A DNA stretch of 64,000 nt, taken from contig NZ_JRQQ01000002.1 of the NCBI RefSeq assembly GCF_001625325.1, forward strand, positions 62,001 to 126,000, given 5' to 3'. The translations under genes and the position numbers were made by a program. Below are positions 48,705-57,718 of the stretch, piece after piece. Numbering within the stretch: position 1 is the first letter of the stretch; every line of letters begins with the position of its first letter. The notes below the pieces were generated by a model that saw only the letters and a list, made by a program, of their open reading frames with translations, was not told where the DNA came from and searched no databases. The stretch is from Croceicoccus estronivorus. GTDB taxonomy: Bacteria > Pseudomonadota > Alphaproteobacteria > Sphingomonadales > Sphingomonadaceae.

Positions 48705-48925
48705 ATTGCCTCCTTTCGTGAGGCACCCGGCTGCGTCCGTGCGGGATCAGGATAGCCGGAGCGAATCCAGGCGACAAGCTCGGCCTCCACGAAGCGCCAT
48801 TGGCGCCCGACACGCGCGGCCGGGATGGTGCCCGCCTTGATGAGATTGCGCACCGTGTTGGGATGAACCTTGAGCAGCCGGGCGGCTTCGGCAACGGTCA
48901 GGATATGCTCGCTCGCCTGGCTCAT
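48581..48925 (-). CDS. Helix-turn-helix protein, excisionase-like
   Basis: 114 residues. The first 60 are a MerR-type HTH_17/excisionase domain (ILTVAEAARLLKVHPNTVRN, then AARVGRQWRFVEAELVAWI). The C-terminal part, rich in polar residues, lies over the 5' end of the integrase gene. It probably promotes excision or controls the integrase, as its position suggests. Confidence 0.75.
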   Translation of the reverse strand: MSQASEHILTVAEAARLLKVHPNTVRNLIKAGTIPAARVGRQWRFVEAELVAWIRSGYPDPARTQPGASRKEAIWHSGNVHRNTMSSSQHRTERELDALLERPTGGRPRNITTG

Positions 48926-48937
48926 CGCTCGCCCCCG

Positions 48938-49246
48938 TCAGCGGCGCCACATCAGCCGCGCGGTTGCGCCGTCATCGTCGGGAAAGAGCGCAGCGGTCAT
49001 CGGGCGCGCGAAGCCAGGATCGTCGAGCCGCAGCCGCAGATAGTCGCGCTCCCTCTCGTCCTGCGTGCAGGCTTCCCAGGCATCGCCGATCCGCTGGCGG
49101 CCGAGCATTATGCGAAAGGCGGGCGCATCGTCGGAGGACCGGTCGTCATTGGGGACGAGCCGCAGGCGCTCGTTGATGCCGAGCGTGCGAAGATTGCCTT
49201 CCCAGCCTCCCTCCTTCGAGGGCTTGAAGATACCAATGACGGACAT
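48938..49246 (-). CDS. DUF736 domain protein
   Basis: 102 residues, starting MSVIGIFKPSKEGGWEGNLRTL, which matches the DUF736 family repeatedly found on alphaproteobacterial conjugative elements. The central block RIMLGRQRIGDAWEAC is also typical. Function unknown. It stands 12 bases before the HTH gene and 3 bases after the DUF2274 gene. Confidence 0.8.
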   Translation of the reverse strand: MSVIGIFKPSKEGGWEGNLRTLGINERLRLVPNDDRSSDDAPAFRIMLGRQRIGDAWEACTQDERERDYLRLRLDDPGFARPMTAALFPDDDGATARLMWRR

Positions 49247-49249
49247 GGC

Positions 49250-49471
49250 CTAGCCCTCCCCCGCCTGTTCCTTGCGCGCCTTGGCAAAGGCCCGGTCGCT
49301 GGCAAGGAAGCTTTCAAGCATGGCGGGAATGAGATCGGGGACTTCGGCCTTCTCGCCATAGGTCCGGGCATAGATCGCGGCGTAGTCGGCAAGCGTGTGA
49401 GCCAGATCGGGCATCACCGTTATGGAAATCTTGACCGGCGTGCGGTCGGGCAGCTTGTCGAGCTTGAGCAT
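49250..49471 (-). CDS. DUF2274 domain protein
   Basis: 73 residues beginning MLKLDKLPDRTPVKISI, a small family regularly encoded after trbI. The middle (VMPDLAHTLADYAAIYARTYG) looks helical and ribbon-helix-helix-like. The role is unknown. It starts 15 bases after the trbI stop, in the same operon. Confidence 0.8.
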   Translation of the reverse strand: MLKLDKLPDRTPVKISITVMPDLAHTLADYAAIYARTYGEKAEVPDLIPAMLESFLASDRAFAKARKEQAGEG

Positions 49472-49486
49472 GGCACGTTTCCTTTC

Positions 49487-50758
49487 TCAGCGCCCGCCCC
49501 AGGGCCGGAGCGTTAGATCCTTGTGAACGAGAACGCGCAGCGGCCATCCGGGGCTAACGGTGATCGTGGGCTGGATGTTGAGGTTCTTGGACACGATCTG
49601 TTGGCCGGCCTGGGCGGCGGATTGCTGGGACGACTGGCGGATCGCGCGAACGACATCGCTTTCATCGTCGCCAATCGACAATTCGGTGCCGACGCCAAGC
49701 AGGGTCGAAAGTCCGACGCCCTTGAGCAATTGCCAGCTATGGAAGTCGACCTCGTCCTCAAGCCCGGCATAGCCGGCGGCATCGGTGGCGGGCAGATTGT
49801 CGATCCGGATCGATGAACCATCGGGCAGGATGATCCGCTGCCAGACAAGCAGCGCGCGGCGTTGGCCGAAAGCGACGACGCTGTCATAGCTGCCGATCAG
49901 GCGCGCGCCCTGCGGGATGAGCAAGGTTCGGCCCGTCACGGTATCGAACACATTCTCGGTCACTTGCGCGATGACCATGCCCGGCAGATCGGAGTTGAGC
50001 CCGGTCAGCAGGCTGGCGGCGATGACGCTGCCCGCCATCACCTCATAGGGCGAAGCCGGGGTCTGGAGCGCATGGGTGTTCGTCACGCCGCCTGAAATCT
50101 GCTGGCCGAGAAAATCGAGTTTGCGTTGCTGGTTGTTCTGATCGCGGCCCGGATCGAGGGCCACGCGGTCGCCGTCCGATCGACCGGTTTCATCCGCGCC
50201 CGGTACTGACGGTGTGGGCGCGTTTCCCAATGCCGATGCAATCGAAGCTGCCGGCGAGCCGCCCGCGGACCGGATCATCACGCCTGCTTCACGCGCCTGC
50301 CTCGCCTGCGCCGCGATGCGCTGGCGCTCGGCTTCGGCCGCCTGCTCTGCGGGCGTCATGGCGGCGGTGCTTCCCGGTTCGAGGCCAAGCTCGCGCTGGC
50401 GTTCGAGGATCGGTCCGCCCAGATCACCCGGCAAGGGCGCGCCCAGGATGGGCGTATCGGGCGTCACCTTGCTGTAGTCGCCGGGAAGGTTCATTACCTC
50501 GTCGGCGGGCGTATGGCGTTCGGTAATCGCCTTGCCGTCATCGCCGCTGACGATCCCGACCGTCTTCGGTCCCAGCGCCATCCAGGCGACGCCGGCAATG
50601 GCCAGCGCGCCCGCTGCCGTGCCGCCGATAACAACACCGCGGCGGAAACGCACGACACGGCGCGGTGCGGCCCGAAGCGTCAGCGTATCGGGGGCAGCCT
50701 TGCGCGACGTTTCCGGTGTTTGCGGATCGAGAGCGTCGGGTTCGACGGGATCGGCCAT
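49487..50758 (-). CDS. trbI: Conjugal transfer protein TrbI (VirB10-like)
   Basis: 423 residues. One N-terminal membrane segment (GVVIGGTAAGALAIAGVAWMA, near residue 45), a Pro/Ala-rich periplasmic linker and a VirB10-type C-terminal domain with VMAGSVIAASLLTGLNSDLPGMVIAQV and IPQGARLIGSYDS. It spans both membranes and forms the T4SS core with TrbG and TrbF. Overlaps the trbG stop by one base. Confidence 0.92.
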   Translation of the reverse strand: MADPVEPDALDPQTPETSRKAAPDTLTLRAAPRRVVRFRRGVVIGGTAAGALAIAGVAWMALGPKTVGIVSGDDGKAITERHTPADEVMNLPGDYSKVTPDTPILGAPLPGDLGGPILERQRELGLEPGSTAAMTPAEQAAEAERQRIAAQARQAREAGVMIRSAGGSPAASIASALGNAPTPSVPGADETGRSDGDRVALDPGRDQNNQQRKLDFLGQQISGGVTNTHALQTPASPYEVMAGSVIAASLLTGLNSDLPGMVIAQVTENVFDTVTGRTLLIPQGARLIGSYDSVVAFGQRRALLVWQRIILPDGSSIRIDNLPATDAAGYAGLEDEVDFHSWQLLKGVGLSTLLGVGTELSIGDDESDVVRAIRQSSQQSAAQAGQQIVSKNLNIQPTITVSPGWPLRVLVHKDLTLRPWGGR

Positions 50759-51720
50759 TACTGCCTCCCGTCCGTCCGGCTGATCCGCACGACCTGCTGT
50801 GGGTCCTCGCCGAGCCGTAATTCGGCCGCCGCAAACAGGCGATCGACGATATAGTGATTGCCGCTCACCCGGTAATTGACGAGCTGGTTGTCGCCGAGCG
50901 GTCCGACGACGAAGAGCGGCGGCGCCTCGCCCTGATCGAGCCGCGCGGGAAACTCGATATAGACCTTGCTGCGGTCATCCCATGCGCGGACCGGACGCCA
51001 AGGTGGATCGTCGCCACTAATCTCGTAGCGAAAGCGCAGATTGGTCAGCGCAACATTCTCGGCAATGGGGCTCGCCTGTTCGGCGCGCGCGTTCTGACGG
51101 CGTAGCGCCACAAGCCGGTCCTGCGGATAGGTCCAGCTGATCGCCGCCATCGACGTGGCATCGGTGCTTTCAAGCGCGAGATGATAGGCGCGGCGGTCGG
51201 TGGTGATAACCATATTGGTCGCGAGGCCGGGCGCAAACGGCTTCACCAGCACATGCACGCGCGCATTGTCGCCCGCGCCGCTACTGGTATCGCCGATGAT
51301 CCAGCGCACCGTATCGCCCGCCGATACCGCCACCAGCTTCTCGCCAGGTTGCAAGGCAATGTCGCTGACGCGCTCGGGTGCGGCAAAAAGGCGGTAGAGC
51401 GCGCCTTCGGTCCAGGGATAGACCTGCACCGCATTGATATAGCCCGAACTGCTCGGCTCCTTTGTGGCTGCACGGTTCGCGGCATCGACCCGCGCGGTCG
51501 GTGGACCGGCGTCTTTCTTCACCGATGGCGGCGGTTGAAGCTGGCCAGGCAGTGGCAACGGCACGGGCGTCTCGACGATTTCGACGGGCTTTTCCGGTTC
51601 CGCCCCTCGCGCCGCTGGGCGAAAATCGGCGGCGTCATAATGAATCGTGGGCGGCGGGGTCTTGCCCGCGCAGGCGGTGAGCACCAGGGCGGAGGCCGAT
51701 GCGAACAGCAGACGTATCAT
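50758..51720 (-). CDS. trbG: Conjugal transfer protein TrbG (VirB9-like)
   Basis: 320 residues. A signal peptide ends in a lipobox-like LVLTAC, so it may be a lipoprotein, combining the VirB7 and VirB9 roles. The VirB9 domain includes AINAVQVYPWTEGALYRLFAAP-like and LRFRYEISGDDPPWRPVRAWDDRSKVYIEFP. Outer-membrane part of the core complex. ATGA overlap with trbF. Confidence 0.9.
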   Translation of the reverse strand: MIRLLFASASALVLTACAGKTPPPTIHYDAADFRPAARGAEPEKPVEIVETPVPLPLPGQLQPPPSVKKDAGPPTARVDAANRAATKEPSSSGYINAVQVYPWTEGALYRLFAAPERVSDIALQPGEKLVAVSAGDTVRWIIGDTSSGAGDNARVHVLVKPFAPGLATNMVITTDRRAYHLALESTDATSMAAISWTYPQDRLVALRRQNARAEQASPIAENVALTNLRFRYEISGDDPPWRPVRAWDDRSKVYIEFPARLDQGEAPPLFVVGPLGDNQLVNYRVSGNHYIVDRLFAAAELRLGEDPQQVVRISRTDGRQ

Positions 51721-52568
51721 GGGTTGGTTCCTTTCTGATCGGAAGCCTCGGATTCAGGCGCGGCGGGGGCCACAGGCGCAGGCAGAGCCGGCATTGGTTC
51801 GATGCTCTCGGGAGCGGTGGCGGGCTGCGGAAGGCTTGTTGGCGCAGGACGCCGTGTTTCATTTCCGGGATTTACGGGCGGCGCGCCTTCCAGTTCGCGC
51901 GCCCAGTCGATCGCGTTGACGAACAGCCCGAGCGGATTTTTGCGCAGCGCATCGGCGGTCTTGGGCGGCTTCATCACCACGGTCAGCATCGCGGTCCAGC
52001 GTTCGGTTCGCGCCAGACTGCCGCGCTCGTAAATGCTCTCGGTCCATTTGACCTGAAAGCTGGTGTCGGATGCGCGCACGACGCTTGTCACCTGCACCGA
52101 AACGCTGCGTTGGCCGATCCCGGCAAAAGGATCGTTGGAACGCGCATAGTCGTTGAGGAACGTCGCCGCGCGGTCGGTGGCGAAATCATAGGCGGCGAGC
52201 CAGTTGGTCTTCACCAGCACCGGATCGGTCGAGACGGAGCGCACGTTCGATATGAACCGGCTAAGGTGCCAGGCGACCTGCCCGTCGGTCGGCTTGTAGT
52301 TCTGGATCGCCGGCGCGACGCTGCGCGCTTCGCCCAAGCGATCAACCTCGACTACATAAGGCGCAACGCGCGACTGCATCGACTGCCAGACATTCGATGC
52401 GATCAGGACGCCGGTAAGCCCAAGGCAGGAGAACGCGACAAGCCGCCAGTTCCTCGCCTGGACGCGCGCCGAGCCGATACGCTCGTCCCAAAGCTGGCCG
52501 GCGCGCTGGTAGGGCGTCTCGGGTTCGGGCGTCTGCCCATATCGCTGGATGGATCGTTTGAAGAACAT
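51717..52568 (-). CDS. trbF: Conjugal transfer protein TrbF (VirB8-like)
   Basis: 283 residues from the ATG at 52568 (MFFKRSIQRYG). Cytoplasmic N-terminus, one membrane helix (WRLVAFSCLGLTGVLIASNVW), then a VirB8 periplasmic domain with SFQVKWTESIYERG. A Pro-rich tail follows after residue 240. It overlaps trbG by ATGA and is 5 bases from trbL. Confidence 0.9.
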   Translation of the reverse strand: MFFKRSIQRYGQTPEPETPYQRAGQLWDERIGSARVQARNWRLVAFSCLGLTGVLIASNVWQSMQSRVAPYVVEVDRLGEARSVAPAIQNYKPTDGQVAWHLSRFISNVRSVSTDPVLVKTNWLAAYDFATDRAATFLNDYARSNDPFAGIGQRSVSVQVTSVVRASDTSFQVKWTESIYERGSLARTERWTAMLTVVMKPPKTADALRKNPLGLFVNAIDWARELEGAPPVNPGNETRRPAPTSLPQPATAPESIEPMPALPAPVAPAAPESEASDQKGTNP

Positions 52569-52573
52569 GGGAA

Positions 52574-53884
52574 TCAGTCCTTTTCGCTGAGGTCGGGATT
52601 GGCGCCGCTGCCGGGCCGGTCGCCTTCGCGCACGGTCTGCATCGCCATGTGGCGGCGGTGTCGGGCATTCTGTTCGCTGCGCAGGCGCTGCGCCCAGGCT
52701 GGCGCACCTGCGCTTTCGGTAGCAGTGGAGGATGTGGCGCTCGCGCCACCCGATCCCCGCATGGCAAAATCGCGGCCTCTTGCGGCGCCGTCGCGGAACG
52801 GTGCCGCGACGCGCGAGGCCATCGCGCGCGCGCCCTGTACAGCCGCACCGCCTGCCGTGCTGGCGATGCCGCCAAGACCTGCCGCGACGGTGGAATTTCC
52901 GGAGGTTGCCTGCCCGAGCCGGTAGGAGGTGGATGCAGCCGATCCCATCGCCGTGCCGGCGCGGATCGCTTTCATGCCGCCCGATCCTGCGGCCATCGCG
53001 GCGCGCGCACCGATCAGCCCGGCCCCGCCCGCCATGATCGCCGCCCCTGCCGCCGTTCCGACGGCGGCACCGGCGCCAAGCTGCGGTGCGCCCGACACAA
53101 GGCCCGAGGCGATGCCGGGACCGAAGATGCCAAGCCCCATCAGTGATAAAGCGCCCAGCAGCAGCGTCATCGCATCCGAAGTATCGGGATCGGGACCGAT
53201 TAACGCGGCAAGCTCGGCGAAGAAATTGCTGCCGATGCCGATGATGACCGCCAGCACCATGACTTTGATGCCTGAAGAGACGACATTGCCCAGCACCCGC
53301 TCGGCAAGGAAACTGGTCTTGTTCCACAGCGCAAAGGGCACGAGGATGAAGCCCGCCAGCGTCGTCAGCTTGAACTCCAGCACGGTGATGAAGAGCTGGA
53401 TCGCGAGAATGAAGAAGGCGAGGACGACCAGAAACCAGGCGACCAGCAGCACGACGACGATCAGGAAATTGCCGAAGATTTCGGGAAAACCGAGCAGGTC
53501 GCTCACCTTCTCGATCATCGGATGCGCGGCTTCGAAGCCGGTCCCGGCAATGGCGCCGGGATGCAGGAGGTCATCGGCCGAAAGCCCGCCTCCGCCGGCA
53601 GTGATGCCGAGACCGGCAAAGCTGCGATAGATGATGTCGGCGAGCCGCTGAAAATTGCCGATGATGAAGGCGAAGGCGCCGACATAAAGCACCTTCTTGA
53701 TGAGCTTGCCGAGCACATCCTGGTCGTTGTCCATAGCCCACCACAGCGCGGCCAGGGTCACGTCGATGCCGATCAGGACCGTGGTGAGAAACGCGACATC
53801 GCCCGACAGCAGCCCGAAACCGCTGTCGATGTAATTGCCGAACGCCTCCATGAAGCGGTCGATGATGTTGAGATCGGGGTCCAT
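52574..53884 (-). CDS. trbL: Conjugal transfer protein TrbL (VirB6-like)
   Basis: 436 residues from MDPDLNIIDRFMEAFGNYID. Six or so membrane helices in residues 25-280 and a long Ala/Gly-rich C-terminal region are typical of TrbL/VirB6, the inner-membrane channel protein. A longer frame to 54022 only covers the trbJ gene in another frame. Confidence 0.92.
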   Translation of the reverse strand: MDPDLNIIDRFMEAFGNYIDSGFGLLSGDVAFLTTVLIGIDVTLAALWWAMDNDQDVLGKLIKKVLYVGAFAFIIGNFQRLADIIYRSFAGLGITAGGGGLSADDLLHPGAIAGTGFEAAHPMIEKVSDLLGFPEIFGNFLIVVVLLVAWFLVVLAFFILAIQLFITVLEFKLTTLAGFILVPFALWNKTSFLAERVLGNVVSSGIKVMVLAVIIGIGSNFFAELAALIGPDPDTSDAMTLLLGALSLMGLGIFGPGIASGLVSGAPQLGAGAAVGTAAGAAIMAGGAGLIGARAAMAAGSGGMKAIRAGTAMGSAASTSYRLGQATSGNSTVAAGLGGIASTAGGAAVQGARAMASRVAAPFRDGAARGRDFAMRGSGGASATSSTATESAGAPAWAQRLRSEQNARHRRHMAMQTVREGDRPGSGANPDLSEKD

Positions 53885-53924
53885 CCCGGCTTCGCCTTCT
53901 CGAATATGTCCGATGCGCGGTGGG

Positions 53925-54656
53925 TTACGGCCGCGTGTAGGCGGTGGCCGTGCCGATGAAGCGCTTGGTCTGTTCGCGGGCCGCGTCCATTGCCTGCTGC
54001 TGGCGCGCGCGTTCGATCGCATCCGCGCGGTATTGCGCCGCCATCATCTGCTGGATCTGAAGCTGCTGCTTGGTCGAGAGCGCGATAAGCTGGTTGGTCG
54101 CTTGGCTTACTTGCAGGCTGCCGCTTGCGGACTGGCTTTGCGAGACCAGTTCGGCCAGTAGGCCGGAATCGGCCTGGACGTTCTCGACCACCTGCGCCTG
54201 GACACGCATCGTCTGACGATAGCCTTGCTTCGCCGCCTGCCACTGCGCCTGCGCCGCCGCCAGCATCTGGTCGCTGGTCATCGCGGTGTCGAACACGTCC
54301 GGGAATTGTTCGCGCAATGCCGCTTCGGTTGAAGTGAGATCGAAGGCAATGCCCTCCGCCTGGTTCATCAGCGTATCGATGCGCTGCATCGAACGGGTGA
54401 GCTGGGTCAGCGAGGAGAAATCGAGCCGCTGGAGGTGCTTGGCCATATTGGTCAGCATCGACGCTTCGTTCTGCAGCGACTGGATCTGGTTGTTGATCTG
54501 CTGCAGCGTTCGCGCTGCGGTCAGGACATTCTGCGCGTAGTTCGACGGATCGAACACGACGCCGCCAAACTGCGCATGAGCTGGTGTAACCGGCATGATG
54601 ACCGCGCCAGTGAGTGCGGTGGCCGTTAGGGCGGCCGCGAAAATAGGGGATTTCAT
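53925..54656 (-). CDS. trbJ: Conjugal transfer protein TrbJ (VirB5-like)
   Basis: 243 residues with a signal peptide (FAAALTATALTGAVIMPVTPAHA), followed by a mostly helical secreted protein (QQINNQIQSLQNEASMLTNM). VirB5/TrbJ proteins lie at the pilus tip. The usual trbK entry-exclusion gene is absent between trbJ and trbL (40-base gap). Confidence 0.9.
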   Translation of the reverse strand: MKSPIFAAALTATALTGAVIMPVTPAHAQFGGVVFDPSNYAQNVLTAARTLQQINNQIQSLQNEASMLTNMAKHLQRLDFSSLTQLTRSMQRIDTLMNQAEGIAFDLTSTEAALREQFPDVFDTAMTSDQMLAAAQAQWQAAKQGYRQTMRVQAQVVENVQADSGLLAELVSQSQSASGSLQVSQATNQLIALSTKQQLQIQQMMAAQYRADAIERARQQQAMDAAREQTKRFIGTATAYTRP

Positions 54657-57121
54657 AGGTCTAACTCCTTCTGTTCGGGGGTGGAAAGGTCAGGCCCGGC
54701 GCTTGGTGCGCCGGCAAATTCCGTCATCACGTCGGTCGCCCAGGGCAAGCCGCGCGCGGCAAGAAAGGCGGCGGTGAAATCATGCCCGCCATGCTCGGCG
54801 AGCGTCTCGTCGATCAGCTTCTGCGTGTCGGGATCGGAGGCGCCGCACAGCGCCAGCGCGACCGGACCGAGCGCCAGCTCGAACAACCGGTTGCCGCGCC
54901 GCGACTGAAGGTAATAATGCCGCTTGGGCGTCGCCCGGGCGACAAGCTCGATCTGCCGCTCATTAAGCCCGAAGCGCTCGTAAGCCGCGCGCGCCTGCGG
55001 TTCGATTGCCCGGTCATTGGCAAGCAGGATTCGCTGCGGGCAGCTTTCGATGATCGCGGGGGCAATCGAACTGTCGGCGATATCGGCGAGCGATTGCGTC
55101 GCGAAGACGACCGAGACGTTCTTCTTGCGCAGCACCTTCAACCATTCGCGGATGCGGGCGGCGAACAGCGGATTGTCGAGGAACACCCAGGCTTCATCGA
55201 GAATGAGCAGCGTCGGGCGTCCGTCGAACCGCTCTTCAAGCCGGTGGAACAGATAGGTCAGCACCGGTAGGACGACACCGGCGGTGTTCATCAGTGCTTC
55301 GGTTTCGAAACATTGCACGTCGGAGAGCGCGAGGCTGTTTTCCGCCGCGTCTAGCAGCCGGCCGAACGGGCCTTCCAGCGTGTAGGGCAGCAAAGCGGCC
55401 TTGAGCGCGTTGGATTGCAGCAATACCGACAGCCCGGTCAGCGTGCGTTCCTCGGGCGGCGCGCTGGCAAGGCTGGTCAGCGCCGACCACAGCGCCTCCT
55501 TCACCTCGGGCGTGACATCGACCTTTTCATGCGCCAGCAGCGAGGCAACCCATTCGGCGGCCCATGTGCGCTCGGCATCATCGTGGATCTTGCGCAGGGG
55601 CTGGAACGCCAGCGCGTCGCTCTCGCCCAGCGCATGATGCTCGCCGCCCATCGCCAAAACTGCGGCGCGCGCCGAGAGGCCCTTGTCGAAGATATAGACC
55701 TGCGCACCGGCATAACGACGGAACTGCAAGGCGAGCATCGCCAGCAGCACCGATTTGCCTGCGCCGGTCGGACCGACGATCAGCATGTGACCGACATCGC
55801 CGACATGGGTAGACAGGCGGAACGGTGTGGAACCCGACGTCTCGGCATAGAGCAGCGGCGGGCCTGCAAGATGATCGTTGCGCGCCGGCCCCGCCCAGAC
55901 CGAGGACAGCGGCATCAGATGCGCTAGGTTCAGCGTATGGATCAGCGGTTGCCGGACATTGGCGTAGACATGGCCAGGCAGGCTCGACAGCCAGGCTTCG
56001 ACGGCGTTCACGCTTTCGCGGATGCAGGTAAACCCCAGCCCATTGACGATCCGCTCGACGATACGGACCTTCTCGTCCGCCCGCGCCCGATCCTCATCGC
56101 TGACCGTGATCGTGGCGGTGTAGTAGCCGAACGAAACATGGTCGCCGCCAAGCGCCTGCAAGGCGAGATCGCTGTCAGCCACCTTGTTGTCGGCATCACT
56201 ATCGGTCAGCGGCACCGGCTCGTTCATCATCACCTCGCGCATGAGCTGCGCAATGGACTTGCGCTTGTTGAACCATTGCCGGCGGATGCGGGTCAGCGCC
56301 TTGTTGGCGGCGGTTTTGTCGAGCGCGATGAAGCGGGTCGCCCAGCGATAGGCGAAGTCCTGATGGTTGAGCGCATCGAGAATGCCAGGCCGGGTGGCAT
56401 TGGGAAAACCGAGTACGGTTACGGTGCGCAAATGCTGATCGCCCAGCATCGGCTCGATCCCGCCCGACAGCGGCGTATCGACCAGCAGACCGTCGAGATA
56501 GATTGGCGTGTCCGGCACGGCGACCGGATGGCGTTTGGCGGAGATGCAGCCATGCAGGAATGTCAGCGTTTCGGCATCGTCAAGAGCGCGAATTTCAGGC
56601 ACGAAGCCCGAAAGCAGGTCGAGCACGCGGTCGGTTTCCGCGATGAAGGCGCGCAATTCCTGCCGCCAGTCGCGCCCCTGTTGCGGCGCGTCTCGTTCCA
56701 GCAGCGCCCGTTCCGCGCGCGATACCTGATCGGCGGGCGGCAGGTAGCACAGCGTCAGATGATAGCGGCTCTCGAAATGCTGGCCCTTGCGCCCGTCGAA
56801 ATGCGCGCGCCGTTCCTCGTCCACCAGCCAGGAAGCCGGATCGGGAAAGGCGCTGTCGGGGTAGCCCAGCGCCTCGATGCGTTCGGCATCGAAGAACAGC
56901 GCCCAGCCCGATCCCAGACGCCGCAGTGCATTGTTGGCCCGCGCGCAGACCGAGACCAGTTCGGATTCGGTCGCGGATTCAAGATCGGGACCGCGAAACC
57001 GCAACGTGCGCTGAAAGCTGCCGTCCTTGTTCAGCACCACGCCGGGCGCGACCAGCGCGGCCCAGGGCAGATGATCGGCGAGCCGGTCGGCAGTGCCACG
57101 ATATTCCTTGAGGTTCAGCAT
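54653..57121 (-). CDS. trbE: Conjugal transfer ATPase TrbE (VirB4-like)
   Basis: 822 residues from the ATG at 57121 (MLNLKEYRGTADRLADHLPW). CagE/VirB4 N-domain, then Walker A VGPTGAGKSVLL (near residue 460) and Walker B LLILDEAWVFL (near residue 640), with the ATQSLADI motif. The frame is open 570 bases further upstream, inside trbD and trbC, without being coding there. It powers pilus assembly. Overlaps the trbJ start by ATGA. Confidence 0.94.
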   Translation of the reverse strand: MLNLKEYRGTADRLADHLPWAALVAPGVVLNKDGSFQRTLRFRGPDLESATESELVSVCARANNALRRLGSGWALFFDAERIEALGYPDSAFPDPASWLVDEERRAHFDGRKGQHFESRYHLTLCYLPPADQVSRAERALLERDAPQQGRDWRQELRAFIAETDRVLDLLSGFVPEIRALDDAETLTFLHGCISAKRHPVAVPDTPIYLDGLLVDTPLSGGIEPMLGDQHLRTVTVLGFPNATRPGILDALNHQDFAYRWATRFIALDKTAANKALTRIRRQWFNKRKSIAQLMREVMMNEPVPLTDSDADNKVADSDLALQALGGDHVSFGYYTATITVSDEDRARADEKVRIVERIVNGLGFTCIRESVNAVEAWLSSLPGHVYANVRQPLIHTLNLAHLMPLSSVWAGPARNDHLAGPPLLYAETSGSTPFRLSTHVGDVGHMLIVGPTGAGKSVLLAMLALQFRRYAGAQVYIFDKGLSARAAVLAMGGEHHALGESDALAFQPLRKIHDDAERTWAAEWVASLLAHEKVDVTPEVKEALWSALTSLASAPPEERTLTGLSVLLQSNALKAALLPYTLEGPFGRLLDAAENSLALSDVQCFETEALMNTAGVVLPVLTYLFHRLEERFDGRPTLLILDEAWVFLDNPLFAARIREWLKVLRKKNVSVVFATQSLADIADSSIAPAIIESCPQRILLANDRAIEPQARAAYERFGLNERQIELVARATPKRHYYLQSRRGNRLFELALGPVALALCGASDPDTQKLIDETLAEHGGHDFTAAFLAARGLPWATDVMTEFAGAPSAGPDLSTPEQKELDL

Positions 57122-57381
57122 GCGAAATAGACTTTCTGGCGGAGGTGCCGCGCGAGGACAGCCGCGAAGTCGGGATCGCGCTTGGCGGCGAACACCGCGA
57201 GGCTGTGTCCGGCGAGCCAGAGCAGCAGCCCCGCGATCCATTGCTGAAGTCCCAGCCCCATCGCGGCGGCGAGCGTGCCGTTGAGGATCGCGATCCCGCG
57301 TGGCGCGCCGCCGAGCAGGATCGGCTCGGTGAGCGCGCGATGCAGCGGCACCTCGAAGCCGTCGATGGAACCGGCGCTCAT
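57115..57381 (-). CDS. trbD: Conjugal transfer protein TrbD (VirB3-like)
   Basis: 88 residues, starting MSAGSIDGFEVPLHRALTEP, with VirB3-like LLGGAPRGIAILNGTLAAAMG and one hydrophobic region near residues 35-60. It overlaps trbE by 7 bases and trbC by one. Confidence 0.88.
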   Translation of the reverse strand: MSAGSIDGFEVPLHRALTEPILLGGAPRGIAILNGTLAAAMGLGLQQWIAGLLLWLAGHSLAVFAAKRDPDFAAVLARHLRQKVYFAC

Positions 57382-57716
57382 CAGACCAGCGCTCCGCCGC
57401 CGAAGCTGAAAAAGCTGAGGAAGAAGCTCGATGCCGCGAAGGCGATCGACAGGCCGAAGACGATCTGGATGAGCTTGCGAAAGCCGCCGCTCGTTTCGCC
57501 GAACGCCAGTGCCAGCCCGGTGATGATGATAATGATGACAGCGACGATCTTGGCGACCGGCCCTTGCACCGATTCCAGGATCTGCTGGAGCGGCTCTTCC
57601 CAGGGCATGCCCGAGCCGGCGGCAAAGGCCGCGACCGGCAGCATGAGCGTGGCTGCTGCTGCAAGAACGAGCCGCTGCGGCAGGCGCGCAAGCGTAGTCG
57701 GATTGGTGGTGTGCAT
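57381..57716 (-). CDS. trbC: Conjugal transfer pilin TrbC (VirB2-like)
   Basis: 111 residues. Long signal sequence (RLVLAAAATLMLPVAAFAAG), then two hydrophobic helices (IVAVIIIIITGLALAFG and IVFGLSIAFAASSFFLSFF), the plan of the VirB2/TrbC pilin subunit, which in RP4 is cyclised. TGATG overlap with trbD. Confidence 0.9.
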   Translation of the reverse strand: MHTTNPTTLARLPQRLVLAAAATLMLPVAAFAAGSGMPWEEPLQQILESVQGPVAKIVAVIIIIITGLALAFGETSGGFRKLIQIVFGLSIAFAASSFFLSFFSFGGGALV

Positions 57717-57718
57717 AT

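Noticed and set aside
55937-57130. 397-codon open frame on the plus strand
   Set aside because: It lies antisense to trbE and has no family features.
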